Positions 11,838 to 23,335 of a DNA stretch of 64,000 nt are shown here, piece after piece. A program made the position numbers and the translations under genes. How positions within the stretch are numbered: position 1 is the stretch's first letter; every line of letters starts with the position of its first letter. Under the pieces are notes generated by a model. The model ran no database searches and was not told the origin of the DNA. It was given only the letters and a program-made list of their open reading frames with translations. Location: positions 558,001-622,000 of the forward strand of contig JABRWF010000002.1 of assembly GCA_018343915.1 (NCBI GenBank), in the 5' to 3' direction. Origin of the DNA: Agroathelia rolfsii (Eukaryota > Basidiomycota > Agaricomycetes > Amylocorticiales > Amylocorticiaceae).

Positions 11838-12842
11838 ATGCTTTCTCAACGCTCCCATCGCATCCCAGAGGCACTGAGGCCTGGTCATCACCAAAGACAT
11901 GCTACTACTACTGCCATCTCCCAACTACCAGTGGCGTCGTCATCCCGACATGCGCATGGAGGCAGCACCTCCTACAGCGTAGACTTTCTAAAGACAGACC
12001 CTTACGGCTCGAACGATAATCATAATGTGGCAGAATGTTCGTCTGCCCCTGCAAGACGCGCCCATATCCAGCAAAGGGGACACACCATTCATGTGTCGGC
12101 GCCTGCCTCGGTTGCGCCTCTATCGATCTCCAAATCATCCAAGCGATATTCGTGCTCAGCGCGCCCACTGCCCAGAGTACCCCAATCACCCCCACCCCCA
12201 TTTTCAGCCGTGGTATCTGTCTATACTCCTGCATCATCTCCATCTCCACCGCCACCACCGCGATCTCCACCCAGACCTCTGCCACGGCCCCCTTCGTCAT
12301 CTTCGTCGTCTGAGAGCTCGCACGCATCCTGCAGTTCATCGAACGAAGCCGATCTTGCCCCTAATTGGCTGAAACCTGCTCCGTCACCACAATCGCGACA
12401 GAATAAGACACCAAGACTGGCCTCCCTGGACACATCACCATCATTCCTTGGTCCACCCTCTGTCTTGAACGATGGCACCATCGTTAGCCCATTATCTCCA
12501 GTCCCCCCTTCCCCGGGAACTGTGAAGCGTAGGCAGTATGCCAAGCTGCGTCGCCAGCTAGGCGAGTCGTTGCCTCCGGAGCTTGTCTATGGTCCGGGGT
12601 CCGTTGTCAAGCACGAGGAGAGTGACGACGAGAGTGATGAAGAGGATGTAGATGCGTCTCAACCTATGCGTTTTTCCCAGGGCCTCCATTGGAAAGAATT
12701 TGCAGACGGATTTAATCCCGACTTGGATGCGGCGACCGGCCATCCGGAACGGCTGAGTATCAAGTGGATGCGGGAGGAAGGCGGTCAACAGTGGGTTGAA
12801 AGGGATTATCATGGTGTACTACAACATCTCCGTAACTTGTGA
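11838..12842 (+). CDS. Pro/Ser-rich basidiomycete hypothetical protein
   Basis: A single open frame of 334 residues starts at the ATG at 11838 (MLSQRSHRIPEAL). The first 210 residues are low complexity, with runs of Pro and Ser and a PPPPPRSPPRPLPRPP block. The last 110 are ordered-looking: KRRQYAKLRRQLGESLPPEL, an acidic ESDDESDEED patch, then LSIKWMREEGGQQWVERDY and VLQHLRNL. This C-terminal pattern recurs, as I recall, in uncharacterised basidiomycete proteins. No catalytic motif or membrane span is seen. An upstream exon cannot be excluded because the frame stays open to about 11832. Confidence 0.7.
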   Translation: MLSQRSHRIPEALRPGHHQRHATTTAISQLPVASSSRHAHGGSTSYSVDFLKTDPYGSNDNHNVAECSSAPARRAHIQQRGHTIHVSAPASVAPLSISKSSKRYSCSARPLPRVPQSPPPPFSAVVSVYTPASSPSPPPPPRSPPRPLPRPPSSSSSSESSHASCSSSNEADLAPNWLKPAPSPQSRQNKTPRLASLDTSPSFLGPPSVLNDGTIVSPLSPVPPSPGTVKRRQYAKLRRQLGESLPPELVYGPGSVVKHEESDDESDEEDVDASQPMRFSQGLHWKEFADGFNPDLDAATGHPERLSIKWMREEGGQQWVERDYHGVLQHLRNL

Positions 12843-15496
12843 TACGGTCTACCTTTTTCTGCTTTTTCCTTTCTTTCTTAGTTATGGTGGCGCAGTGTCA
12901 CTCATTGGATTTTCACCTTATTTTATTTCATTCACTTTCTGCTTAGGCTTTTGATTTGCCATTTATTGATTGACCACACTTACATATCATATCGTATCAT
13001 CTTATACTGATGTACATGTCTCATCCCATCTCATTGCGTTTTGCCCCCGGAAAGATTATTTTATTTCATTTGCATTATTATCCCATGCTGTACAGTCGCA
13101 TTCTTATTACATACTTGCACGCCTACCAGATACACACACGAATATTGATACTTCATCATCTCTATCATATTGAGTTGATCTGTGCTTAACGCCCATGCAT
13201 TGAATGTAAGCATATTCACAGGGCCATTGTGCTGCATATTTCAGTCGCATAAATATTCTGCATTGTCATCACATACCGATACGTTCATTTGAATCCTGTG
13301 GTGTAGTTTTTCTTGATCTTTTATTTTCACAAAGATTCCATTGTATGTGGATGTTGTTCTATACACATTCAGCCCTTCTCTATAATGGGTAGGCATCAGA
13401 AATTTTCCCTCATCGCTTCTGCTCGGAGATCCGCCTCACCGGAACAGGAGGGGAGCCTGAGAAGGCCTTTTTTGTGCAAATCATTCTTGAAAAAAAAAAA
13501 AAAAAGCTTGCTACCTCTCTACCGGCGTATCCACACTCCAAGCCTTTGGAGAGTAACGCAACTATCACTAGTTACAATTCTCTTTGATCGCATGTGAGAG
13601 CGAACAACAGCTGGGCAGCCCCAAGAGATCATTAGCCCGAAAGTAGAAATAAAAAAATAAAAAATAAAATAAAAGTAAAAATGGTTGCGTCAGCACTGGC
13701 ACTGACCCGCTCTTCTCAGACAAGAAACTAAAAGATAATTTGATTTCATTCGACTATGTTCATCTGTCAGTATAACATGGCTCAAACGTATTAATGCTAC
13801 TGTTGATGGCGATAGCTATGAGCATTTATATGATAGGTTGGAATTATTATCGTGCCTTGACAATACTAATTATGATCAGTTTTGACCATTCCGGGTTATC
13901 GGCGACAACAGGTGATGTGTAATTTAGCTCAACTATTCTGCTGTACAATAAAGTACATGTAGGTTACTATGCTCGAGCTTGAATGAACGCAGCGTGTAAA
14001 ACACGCATTGGAGTAAGTCCTACCGGCACTCAGCTGACCACCTAGTTATGGCTCAGGAACCTTAAAGGAGAACCTCAGGAACACCTTCCTTCCTCGTGTT
14101 TCCCTCAAGTTCTTTTCTCTTGGTGTTGATCGATATTTCATCAATATTCGTGTTATCTTCAAGCTCCAAGATCTTGTTGTCTAGAGCTAGCGGGCTGTTA
14201 GTTGTTATTACCAACACATTATTATCATCCGAGTTACCATCATTGTTATTTATTCTTGTGACCATCATTGTCCCTTACCAATGTGATAGGCCAACCTAGG
14301 CCTAGGGCAATGATTTGAACAGGCACTTACTACGGCCGACCAAATGCGAACTACTCGAAAAATATATCGTCCGCATCACCAAGCACATAAGGTGACTCAT
14401 CAGGGCAAGTCTTACTTAGTCTAATGAAAAAGATGATAGATCATTTGTATGTCCCACGTACTGGTGCATACATGAGGAATCGCGATATAACGCAAACATC
14501 AATGCTAAGTCAATAGCAATAAAAAGAGGGAGTTAGAAGACAGTTTTAGGAGAGAAGACGATTAACAAGATTGAGTATGAAAACGGTCCTAGCTTAGAAG
14601 ATTTGGCTACCCTGACTTTGTATTGAGGACACTGGCACACACATACACTATGGATGAATCCTTTAAGAACCAGTCGAAGACACAACGTAAAGGTTTTCAT
14701 TCCATGTTTTGTTCTCTCATTTACAAAAAAAAAAACATGAATTCCTTGCGTTTATGCACTATGTATTGTCAATGCTGTACCATAATGGCAATTTACTAAA
14801 TCATTCGCAATTTCCTTCCTAGATGCGTCACGGTATTGTGATCATCTATAACCGTGGCAACGATGGGAGATACACTATCCTCCAAACTCCAAAAAGATCG
14901 AAGGAATATACAAATGTATGTCTATTCATACTCTTACCGACATAATAGAGGGTCATCAGAGCTGTTGTACTGAAACTCGAAGGGTCGTAGATCATGACAT
15001 GTTGGACACTGGCATTCCATACTTAGCCAAAAAAGTATAGATGAGCTCTTCTCCTGGGGTATACATAGACATGGTAACGTAAATGTCTAGAATTTTCAAT
15101 AGATACACCCGCACAGGGTAGTGTAATTGTTGAATATTGAGCACTGGCATTGAACAGGCCCGAAAAATGACTAGCTGAGGGTTCCGAGTCTCTATAGTCA
15201 AACTCGTCTAAAGTTATATCCTTTTTTTGAGGGAGGGCATAATTCTCATCTCCAGCTCATTTATTTTTCTTAGTGCATACGGAAATATATTATCACTATT
15301 TCAAAAGTTCAACGTCTCATCGAACATCTGCAAGAGGAAGCCGGAACCTCCCGAAGGGTATAACTTAATACAAGTTTGGCTGTACAGCTATATAGACTCC
15401 AATGTTTATTGACAGCTATCTCCGTCTTCTATCAAATATAGTTGCATATCAAGGGAGCCTGATACAATCAATTGATACTGCCTGAGTGGAACTAAT
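12843..15496. other. Long gap without a recognised gene
   Basis: The first 300 bases are a T-rich 3' flank. There is an A15 tract near 13491, an A-rich AAATA-type stretch at 13645-13680, and an Asn/Asp-rich minus-strand frame (14268-14062) that is not called as a gene. Confidence 0.4.
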
Positions 15497-16871
15497 TTAT
15501 GGTGTCTCCATAATAAGATGCACCAATTTCTGAGCAGAAACCTGATAGAAACACCGATTATCGAGCACAAGTTAAAACTTATCAGTATTTTCACTCAATA
15601 TATGCGCCCCAAAACGAAGTACTATTACCTACCTGCCGTGTTTTTAGCAAATCCATAGCCTCAACCACGCTACTAAGACCATTGGGCATAATTTTCACCG
15701 GCGGAGTCTTGAGCTTGCCTTGGGAAAGCAAATCATAAAGTATCTGAAGATACCACTTATACGCTTTCTTGTGCTCTGGTATCGCAGGCACGGGTAATGG
15801 GAAATAGGATGCCTAGTTAAAATGAAAAAAGGTAAAACCAGGAAAGAAATGCATGAGCGAAGAACACGTACAACGCCATAGAGTGTATATGCAATTGGTA
15901 ACGTCGATGAAATATTCTCTCGTGTGGGCTTGAAATTGGGCGTGGCAGTTGAGACTGCAGCCCCGGATGAGCTCAAGCTATCTGAGATGAGCTGATTTGT
16001 CCTCTCGTCGCCAGTCGTATGACATACAAATCCGTACACAAGCTTGTCATTTGTGTACTCGCGAATCTTCTTCGCAACTTCTGGGTCATTGTAGTCAAAT
16101 AGGACATCAGCACCAATCGACTTAAGATAATCATGGTTCTTCTGCGACGCAGTGGCAATGACGGTGTATCCGCTTGCTTTGGCAATCTGGATAAGAAATT
16201 GTCCGACGTTTGTGGCACCAGACCAGACCAGGATCTGCGTATTATCAGGTGAGGCGACATGTATATAGTCTCACGACGTTCAAACTTACTTGAGTGGGTG
16301 TCTTGACAGGCTCAAATGGTGTAGCCATGTTTTGTGACTGATATAGCATCTGAAACGCAGTGTTCACACAAACGCTCAGAGTAGCACCTTCTGGGAAGGA
16401 TACGTTATCCGGAAGTGTGCACACTTGCTCGGCATCTACGACTAAGTATTCTGCAAAAGAACCCTGGCCCCTGCGCGTGCCTAATTTCTTCTTCACTTGG
16501 AATCACTCATGATAATTTTAGTATAAAAACTCACCTCCCTGTACCGAGCCAACTACTCTTTCACCTACCTTTCTTGTGCCCTGGGGTACGTCAGATCCGA
16601 TCTCCTCCACAATGCCTGCGAAGTCATAACCAAGGATGCATTCTGGTTCTGTGTTAAAGGTCACGGTATGGTCTAGTAGGGGGGGCAACAATTTGTTAGC
16701 AATACTTTCTCATACCAGACATCAGTAGTACGTACGATCCACAGGATTTTCTCCGACAGCGACAACTTTGACTAATACCTCGGTAGGTTTTGGTCTGGGC
16801 ACAGGCACCTCTTCTAGTTTTACCTTGCCGTCGCCAGTGGTGACAACAGCCTTCATCATAGAATGAGACAT
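15497..16871 (-). CDS. MDR-superfamily oxidoreductase (zinc-independent enoyl reductase-like)
   Basis: Six exons: 16871-16736, 16672-16535, 16495-16290, 16234-15872, 15812-15633 and 15541-15497, giving 355 residues. The start MSHSMMKAVVTTGDGKVKL, the motifs VGENPVD, GYDFAGIVEEIGSDV, GSFAEYLVVDAEQV and ILVWSGATNVGQFLIQIAKA (Rossmann NADPH site) and the ending VSAQKLVHLI define a medium-chain dehydrogenase/reductase. The cysteine and histidine zinc ligands of true alcohol dehydrogenases are absent, placing it with the enoyl-reductase/quinone-oxidoreductase branch that includes LovC-like trans-acting reductases. The last exon is only 45 bases; reading through instead would give an atypical tail. 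No polyketide synthase lies nearby, so a metabolic partner cannot be named. Confidence 0.85.
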
Positions 16872-18425
16872 AGTGAAAAACTTCTGAAATTCTAACCGTA
16901 TCAGAAGTAATCGATCCTATCAATTAAAATGGTACTGCTTTGAGCGTGAATCTTACCACAAACACAAGGGTGTATCCTTGAATATCGATGACTATGGTGA
17001 TAGGATATATGTGGGTTATATCACCTAAGCAGGCGCTTCTTAGAATAGGCGACATGACCAGTTGGTACGTCATTCCTTTTGTGATTATGGCCATGCTGCA
17101 TGTGTTTGCAAGTTGGGATCAACGGCTGGGCTGTATATTGAACCCGAGCCACGATAATCGATATTCAAGTTGAATAAGGTGATCCTGGATCTAAAATTCG
17201 GAGTCGCAAGCTTCAATAGGCTGCCCTCTTCCGTGATTTAAATCAAGTTTTGCTTCAGGCACTAAACTTCCAGAGCAGTGTTCCTGTACATACTGTGCAC
17301 TTCAACACATAGATCACAAATACATCGCCCCATGTTCTTAGATTTAGAACACAGCATAAACTAAGGGTGCGTGAAGGATATAAAGCTATCATACCCCTGT
17401 AAATGGATTTCATAAGATGACAAGATCAGTCCTTTTCCCCATTAAATATCGAGACGCAAGAAAGTAGAAATGCAAATCTATCTTCTGAGATGGCGCATTA
17501 CCATACAAGTGGAGTACGTACAAGGAGACCGCTACTACCATCTGCATACCAGTAACTTAGAGACATCTATATCTCTTGGTCATATTAATTCCAAGAATAC
17601 GATGATTGTTATGGCACGAAACAAGATGTCCAGATAAAATGCTATAACCTACCAAATAATTCTCACTTTGAAGCTTTGGTAATAACAGCTCCTCTCTTAC
17701 TATAATTCTCCTAGGGGATATTTGATCCCATGCGCTTGTGGATGTCGCTGGAACAGGAGAGATCCATAGCAGTGTTCTTAATAAATGGAGTTCTAACGAT
17801 CAAAAACAAGAATCGGAATTCGACAGCGCCAAGAGCAAGAAAGACAAGAGGTTGGATCAGGCCGATTATTCATGTCGGTTGCATGCAAGAACTTTGGAGA
17901 CGAGGCACGCTCTCCTGATTATTTAGCCTTCCTTACTGGTATTAGGGGTGTAATTTGTGAGCAAGTGGCAGGTGATCAGCTACTCACTAAGATAAAAGTT
18001 GATTGCGGGTCATATTACCAAAATCATGCTCTTCTGGCCTTACAAAGAGAAAAGAAAAGAAAAGATTGATTGATACTCAACAAAAAAACTCACAACACAA
18101 TTCTAGCAGCTAGAGTGTGCCTAGACCATAGTCTGTCCAAGCAGGCACAAGTCATTCCCTGGGCATGCTGAGGTCTGGCCACAGGCTTGGAGCCCGATCG
18201 TGATATTGGCTGTGGCCACCGCCACCGCCATTCTCGCATTCCACATCCGCACGGTCGGGAGGCCTCGGCCCTTTTGTTGGCCGGCCGGGAGCGGAGAATA
18301 TGGAAGGCCGGAGTCCCGGAGAGCATAGCGGAACGAGGGCACTCAAATATATATATATATCTTTGGTCCGTGCTGGGTGCTGAGTAGAGTGAGTAGGTGG
18401 TATCAGATATCACGCAGGTTGGGGT

Positions 18426-18444
18426 GAAAGCGCGTAGCGCTTTC
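18426..18444. repeat. 8-bp perfect hairpin in GC-rich island
   Basis: GAAAGCGC and GCGCTTTC flank a three-base GTA loop. It sits in the GC-rich stretch and belongs to no gene. Confidence 0.6.
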
Positions 18445-18562
18445 CGAGCCCAGCCGGATAGCGACCTATAGGGAGATCGAGGTGAGCAGCGATGGGCGGG
18501 AGGGATCGCCTCGTTGCCTCATCTCCCACTGTCAACTACCAGGCCGTGCTAGGTGTAAAAGA

Positions 18563-18607
18563 GGGGGGGGGGGGAAGGAAAAGGAAGACAAAATTAGGGG
18601 GGGGGGG
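18563..18607 (+). repeat. Paired poly-G tracts
   Basis: A run of 12 G and a run of 11 G are separated by 22 purine-rich bases containing two GG pairs. The strand could fold into G-quadruplexes. Tract lengths may vary between assemblies. Confidence 0.7.
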
Positions 18608-18976
18608 TTCTGAAGATTGGCTAGCATGCTAGGTGGTGCTTTGCGAGGCACATGCCCGTCTTGTGCCCTTTTGAGAATAACGACACCTGATGCCTGCATA
18701 GTTCTCAGCCTGTCATGTCTGGCAATTGGTTGTCACAGGACTGATATTAGATAAAACAACGATACATGAAGTGATGATGTTTGGAAAGAGAGAAAAGCTT
18801 TGCAGCGAAAGGAAAGTCAATTCAAGGAAGACGTTGGTTTAATAGGAAACTAGTGCTTTCAGTGTTTAAGGTATAGGTCCGAGAAAAAAATTCAAAATTA
18901 AAATAAAATAAAATAAAGGAGAGACGAGCATGACGTGGGTGCGGTGGGTGGGTGAAATTTAATGAGCGAGAGTGGT

Positions 18977-19023
18977 CGGTGCTGGTAGCTGTAGAGAGAG
19001 AGAGAGTACAGCTACCAGCACCG
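18977..19023. repeat. 17-bp perfect inverted repeat with GA-repeat loop
   Basis: The arm CGGTGCTGGTAGCTGTA (18977-18993) is matched exactly by its complement at 19007-19023. The 13-base loop is a pure GA repeat. It lies far from any called gene. Confidence 0.85.
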
Positions 19024-20108
19024 GAACGCGCGGGCCAAAGACACCGCTTTGCGCCAACGTCGTGCCTCCTTGGCGTAAAGCACCCATATTTTTTAAAAAA
19101 AATTTAAATGGCACTACCCACTAGCAGCGCTCGTAGAATTTAGTGAATGATTCCAGACTGATAGGGCATTTTGTTCGAATCACCAACTGTAGCCGGCGAA
19201 GTAAGATAGACGGAAAAAGTCGTGAATCATCAAACGAACATAACACCATTCTAGGCGGGTTTTGCGACATGCTGATCATGATTGTCTGTCTTTGAGACTC
19301 GACCAAAATTGATGAGTACCGAGCATTAGCTTGTTTCGTTCCAATTTATGAGGAATCTCAACAAGAAACTAAAACAAGGGTTCACAGCTGGGGTACTTGG
19401 AGTGCTTCGTGAACCATTCTGAGGCTTGGCTGGTCGAAGTCAATAGGGGCGTAGAAGCTAGTATCCAGATAACGATAACGCAATGCGCTACTAGTGTAGT
19501 CTAATTCACGCGCTGACATTTATGGTTGGTTGAGCTCAAGAACGCCTTGGTGCTGGAAAGACTTTGAAGTCAAGTCTTCAGGCGTACATCAACGAGTGAT
19601 AAGAGGACATTATGAGCCATATAAGACAACAGCCATTTGAATGACCTGGGGTTTAGATACCAGACACTGCATATGACCAAAGGCTCCAAAACTCGGCCTA
19701 TCTGATTGATGGTCATAGATAGAAGAGAAGAGCTCCGGAAGAGGCGTTAAATATGACCGGACATATAATATCATGAGTATCTGAAAGAAGACAAAGAGCT
19801 TCCTCAGAAAAGCCCTGAGTGTCTGCGTGAGCTGAAGAGCCGTTGTTAATGGATTGCAAGGGGATAGAACAAGCAAATGGATCATCACAACGGAAACCCC
19901 GGCGAGGCGGCCGCGCCCAAGGCTTACGTGATAGACGTTTATTCTAAGGACGACCAAGACGCGGACCCATTTCGCCTGGCTGCTGCATAGCGTCAGGGCA
20001 CTCAGGTTTGCTCGGGCTCCCAAGCGGTGCTCCTTGTCCTTGGTTTCTTACTCTCAGACTCTATGCAAACCTGGTCGACCTGCATCAGTTTATAGCTCAT
20101 ACGTACTC

Positions 20109-22423
20109 ATGCCGTCAAAGCCTTCGCACTTGTCGTTCCTTGTGTACTACTACTCGGTCGCATGTCTTTGGATTGCTGCACATGTATCGTATGTTAGTGC
20201 ATTACCAAATGGGCCGGTCGCACGAGCTACCAATGACTCCCAAGATACTGGAATTCATGTAGTTGTACGTCTGTACTAATGCGTTATGTAATGTAAATGC
20301 ATACTCATCGCCTGGTGGATGTAAAGCTGCCTGTTGTGCTTGGTGAATGTTTTATCACAGAGATCCACCTTCTCCCATTCCTAACGAGTAATACGTAGTT
20401 GTTGTAGCTCTCATCTTATTAGTCATCGCCATCTATCGCAAGGGTTCATCGTCTGCTCTTAGACGTGGTCTAGCGCATATTTCCAATGGTGCCGTCGTTG
20501 CAAGTGGCACAGCTCCTCCAACAAGTAACAACACATCGACTAGAGAGCTCACTGCGGAGCAGCTGGCGGGAGGAATACCGGCTAATAATCGTGATACAAC
20601 AGCGGGGGCACAGAATAGAACAACTGCCAGACGCCCCCGTCGTGCAAGACGTACGCCTAGCCAAATGTCGACAACGTCCCTTCCAGTTTATATGAAGGAA
20701 CCCGGAGAACAGGAACTAGTCGTTTTTTCGTACGTACAGGCTCATGATAAATTAGTATACATATAGCTAATCTTAATCACTTGTACCCAGCGGCCCTGAA
20801 GAAATGGAAGATGTAGAGCCTACGACAATTATTATGCCTGCTGTAGACGAAGATGACACCTCAGTTGAAGATGAGGGAGACGATGCTGCCGCAACTACTG
20901 AAAACCAACAGCCATCTACCGGTCCTACTCACGATAATGAAAATCATGAAAATCATGAAAACACACGTACTCACCAACGAGACCCTTCTGCTGGAGCTGA
21001 ACAACCTACTTATCGCAGCGAGGACACACATGATAGCTCTGAGACAACTTCTCTACTAGAGGTCTCGGCCACAGCCACTGATGCACCTGATCCGCGTGGA
21101 GAAGCACCGCCATATTCAGAGGGGCTATCTGCTCATGTCGAGGAACCGGGTGCAGCCAATGCACCAGAGGCACCAACTGCAGACGATCGTAGAAGGAGCT
21201 CACGATTTAGGAATATTATCAGCGCTTTGAATCCTAATTCTCGACCTACTTCTACTGTTGGCACTACTGCCCCGCCCTTACCTACGGCTCCTCGTTTATC
21301 GACAGTATCTTCTGCAGAGGGGCCTCCTTCTCGCCTACGCATGCATCGGCCGTCACAATCTGTAGGATCCAGTTTACTTCGGACAATATCCCGTCAACGA
21401 TCGAGTAATACGCTCAATTCCGGGCATTTCAATTCACCATCTATGATTTCTCTCAACTCTATCTCTTCCCCACTGACGCACACACTGACTAAATCCGAAA
21501 TCACCTACCCGCGCGCGGGACCTACGCCTGAGCAGATGAAGTTGATATCCTCTCGCGAATCGTTCTCGATGTTCCAGAGACCCTATGGCCCTGATGCAAT
21601 TGCATTCGCCGCCTCGGCATCCAGGCCAGAGCTACCTCCGCCTCCATCGTTTGATTCCATCGATGGGATGCCAGTGCCCTCAAATTCATCCCAGTTGAAC
21701 TTGAGGTCTACACCATCACGTCTGTCTCACAGTCCCCATCCTTCAACGTCGTCATCCAACGAAGTGCCAGCGCCTGCTGCTGGTACCGCTCCGAGTGCTC
21801 GGCAAGAGGACGTGTCTAGCTCTCCCTCTTCAGAAGTAGTAGAGTCTGAGCAGCAACAGCAACCAATAGACGAGCTCCCTCGTGTTCAGGGAGAGGAGAG
21901 GCTATCATCAGTGCCACAGCGCTCCTCATCGCCAGAACCAATGGACATGGACAGCAAGGCTTTGCCAGAAGTCGCTCCCAAGGTAAAGGATAGTGCTACT
22001 TCGCCCTTCTTAGACGACCCCACCGTGCGTCAACGAGGCACAGCTCCTGGGGCTCTTATGACACCCACGTCCGACGTATCCGAATTCGGTGCCTATTCAA
22101 AAGCACCAGCAACAGCGGCGTCGAAAACCATCACGAAAGCTTCCCGCCCTAAATCATCAACCCTCCCGCCTCCATCGTCATTAAAGCCAAATACGGTCGT
22201 CTATGAAGGCGGTGGTACGGCAGCATCGCGTATGAGCTCGGTCACATCGTTTGCCACGGCAGCCGAATCTTTCGTTAGTTCTAGTGCGACGACGGAAATG
22301 GGCGAGGTTGTTGCGCCCGAGACACCTGTGCCGTCTCAGCCGACAACGCCGCGTGGGGCGACACATGAACTCGAGGGCACAGATGCCACAGTGACACCTA
22401 CCAGGGCGGCTATAGAAGTTTAA
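20109..22423 (+). CDS. Membrane-anchored low-complexity basidiomycete protein
   Basis: Exon 1 begins at the ATG at 20109 with a signal peptide or anchor (LSFLVYYYSVACLWIAAHV, then SALPNGP). Exon 2 (about 20399-20729) opens with a second hydrophobic span, VVVALILLVIAIYRKG, followed by a basic TARRPRRARRTPSQ and SLPVYMKEPGEQEL. Exon 3 (20791-22423) is a 544-residue Ser/Pro/Thr-rich tail containing RRSSRFRNIISALNP and PYGPDAIAFA. The layout suggests a single-pass protein with a short outer part and a long cytosolic tail, about 707 residues. The exon 2/3 junction is clear. The exon 1/2 junction is not: the only donor I find in phase is a weak GTCTGT at 20269. Similar proteins are, as I recall, conserved in Agaricomycetes without known function. 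Confidence 0.7.
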
Positions 22424-23335
22424 ACGATATGAAGACTGAAGACTGAAGTGGCTGGATGATGATAATGACGAAGAATCAATGAAGAATTATTGCATGGTAC
22501 ATTTTTGAGATTTTATTGCTTTTTTAATTCTCCTTTTTCCTCTCTTCCCTTTTATTTTATTTTTCTCTTTCCTTCTCTTTTCATAAGGAGTCATGTAGGA
22601 ACGGAGTCCATCATTTTTTCTTCTTCTCTCTTCTAATGCGTCTATTCACTTGTTTCTCCTAGGCATTTTGCATTTGCATCCGTGCTTTCTTGATTATTCT
22701 GCTAAACGTGTTTTTATTCACTGATCGAATTTTCTCTCTCTCTCTTCAACTTTACGTGGATGAGGAATATAAAGATTGTTTGAATGATTCTTGCTTTTCT
22801 ATGTGCAAACGAGAGTACCAGAAAACGACGATTACGAGAATGTATGAATATACGCTATTTATTGTGTTTGCTGACAAGCTTCGGCGCGCATGCTATTCTT
22901 AGCTTCTATTGCTTATCGTTATAAGCCACTAATCCCTCGTGACAACTAGAATCGAAGTCGAAGCGACACTATCTTGACAATGACCATACGATACTGAAAA
23001 TCCGAGCGCTCGTGGTACTCCTGTCCGAAATACGCCCAATTCAAATTTATTGAAAAGTTCAGGTTTATTTGTTCGCTCTAATCCACCGCCGAGCCTTACT
23101 GATAGCCCGGTCGATCCGGCGAGTCGACTTCTCCCAAGCTGGCTGGACATTAAATTTCCGTCTCGGGACCCTGGCATATGTCAGCTATTGGTCAGCTCCG
23201 GTCAGCAGCCTGAGTAACGTCAATGCACGATCCATGGTTTATGGGCCTTAGGAGGTCGTCAGTGTAGTATTATAAACAGGACTCGGTCGATAGGGAGATG
23301 AACACCAAAACCTTCTACCACATCCACTATCAATC
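22424..23335. other. Intergenic gap
   Basis: A T-rich 3' flank runs to about 22700. The right part is the promoter of the NmrA-like gene, with a TATAAA at 23271. Short frames are not gene-like. Confidence 0.5.
23271..23276 (+). promoter_or_regulatory. Putative TATA box of the NmrA-like gene
   Basis: TATAAA, 65 bases before the ATG at 23336, in the context ATTATAAACAGG. The position is right for a short-leader fungal promoter. Confidence 0.5.

Larger units (their letters stand above)
16872..20108. other. Long gap with GC-rich island, G-tracts and a perfect hairpin
   Basis: No confident gene. It contains a short AT repeat at 18346-18360, a GC-rich island at about 18120-18540, two G-tracts at 18563-18607 and a 17-bp inverted repeat at 18977-19023 (listed separately). 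A T/A-rich patch follows at 19088-19108. Confidence 0.5.

Noticed and set aside
17730..18069. Overlapping plus-strand frames
   Set aside because: Three overlapping short frames without homology; composition as in noncoding DNA.
19610..20023. 137-codon minus-strand frame with hydrophobic runs
   Set aside because: It lies next to the gene starting at 20109, shows no family features, and probably reflects T-rich promoter sequence on the other strand.
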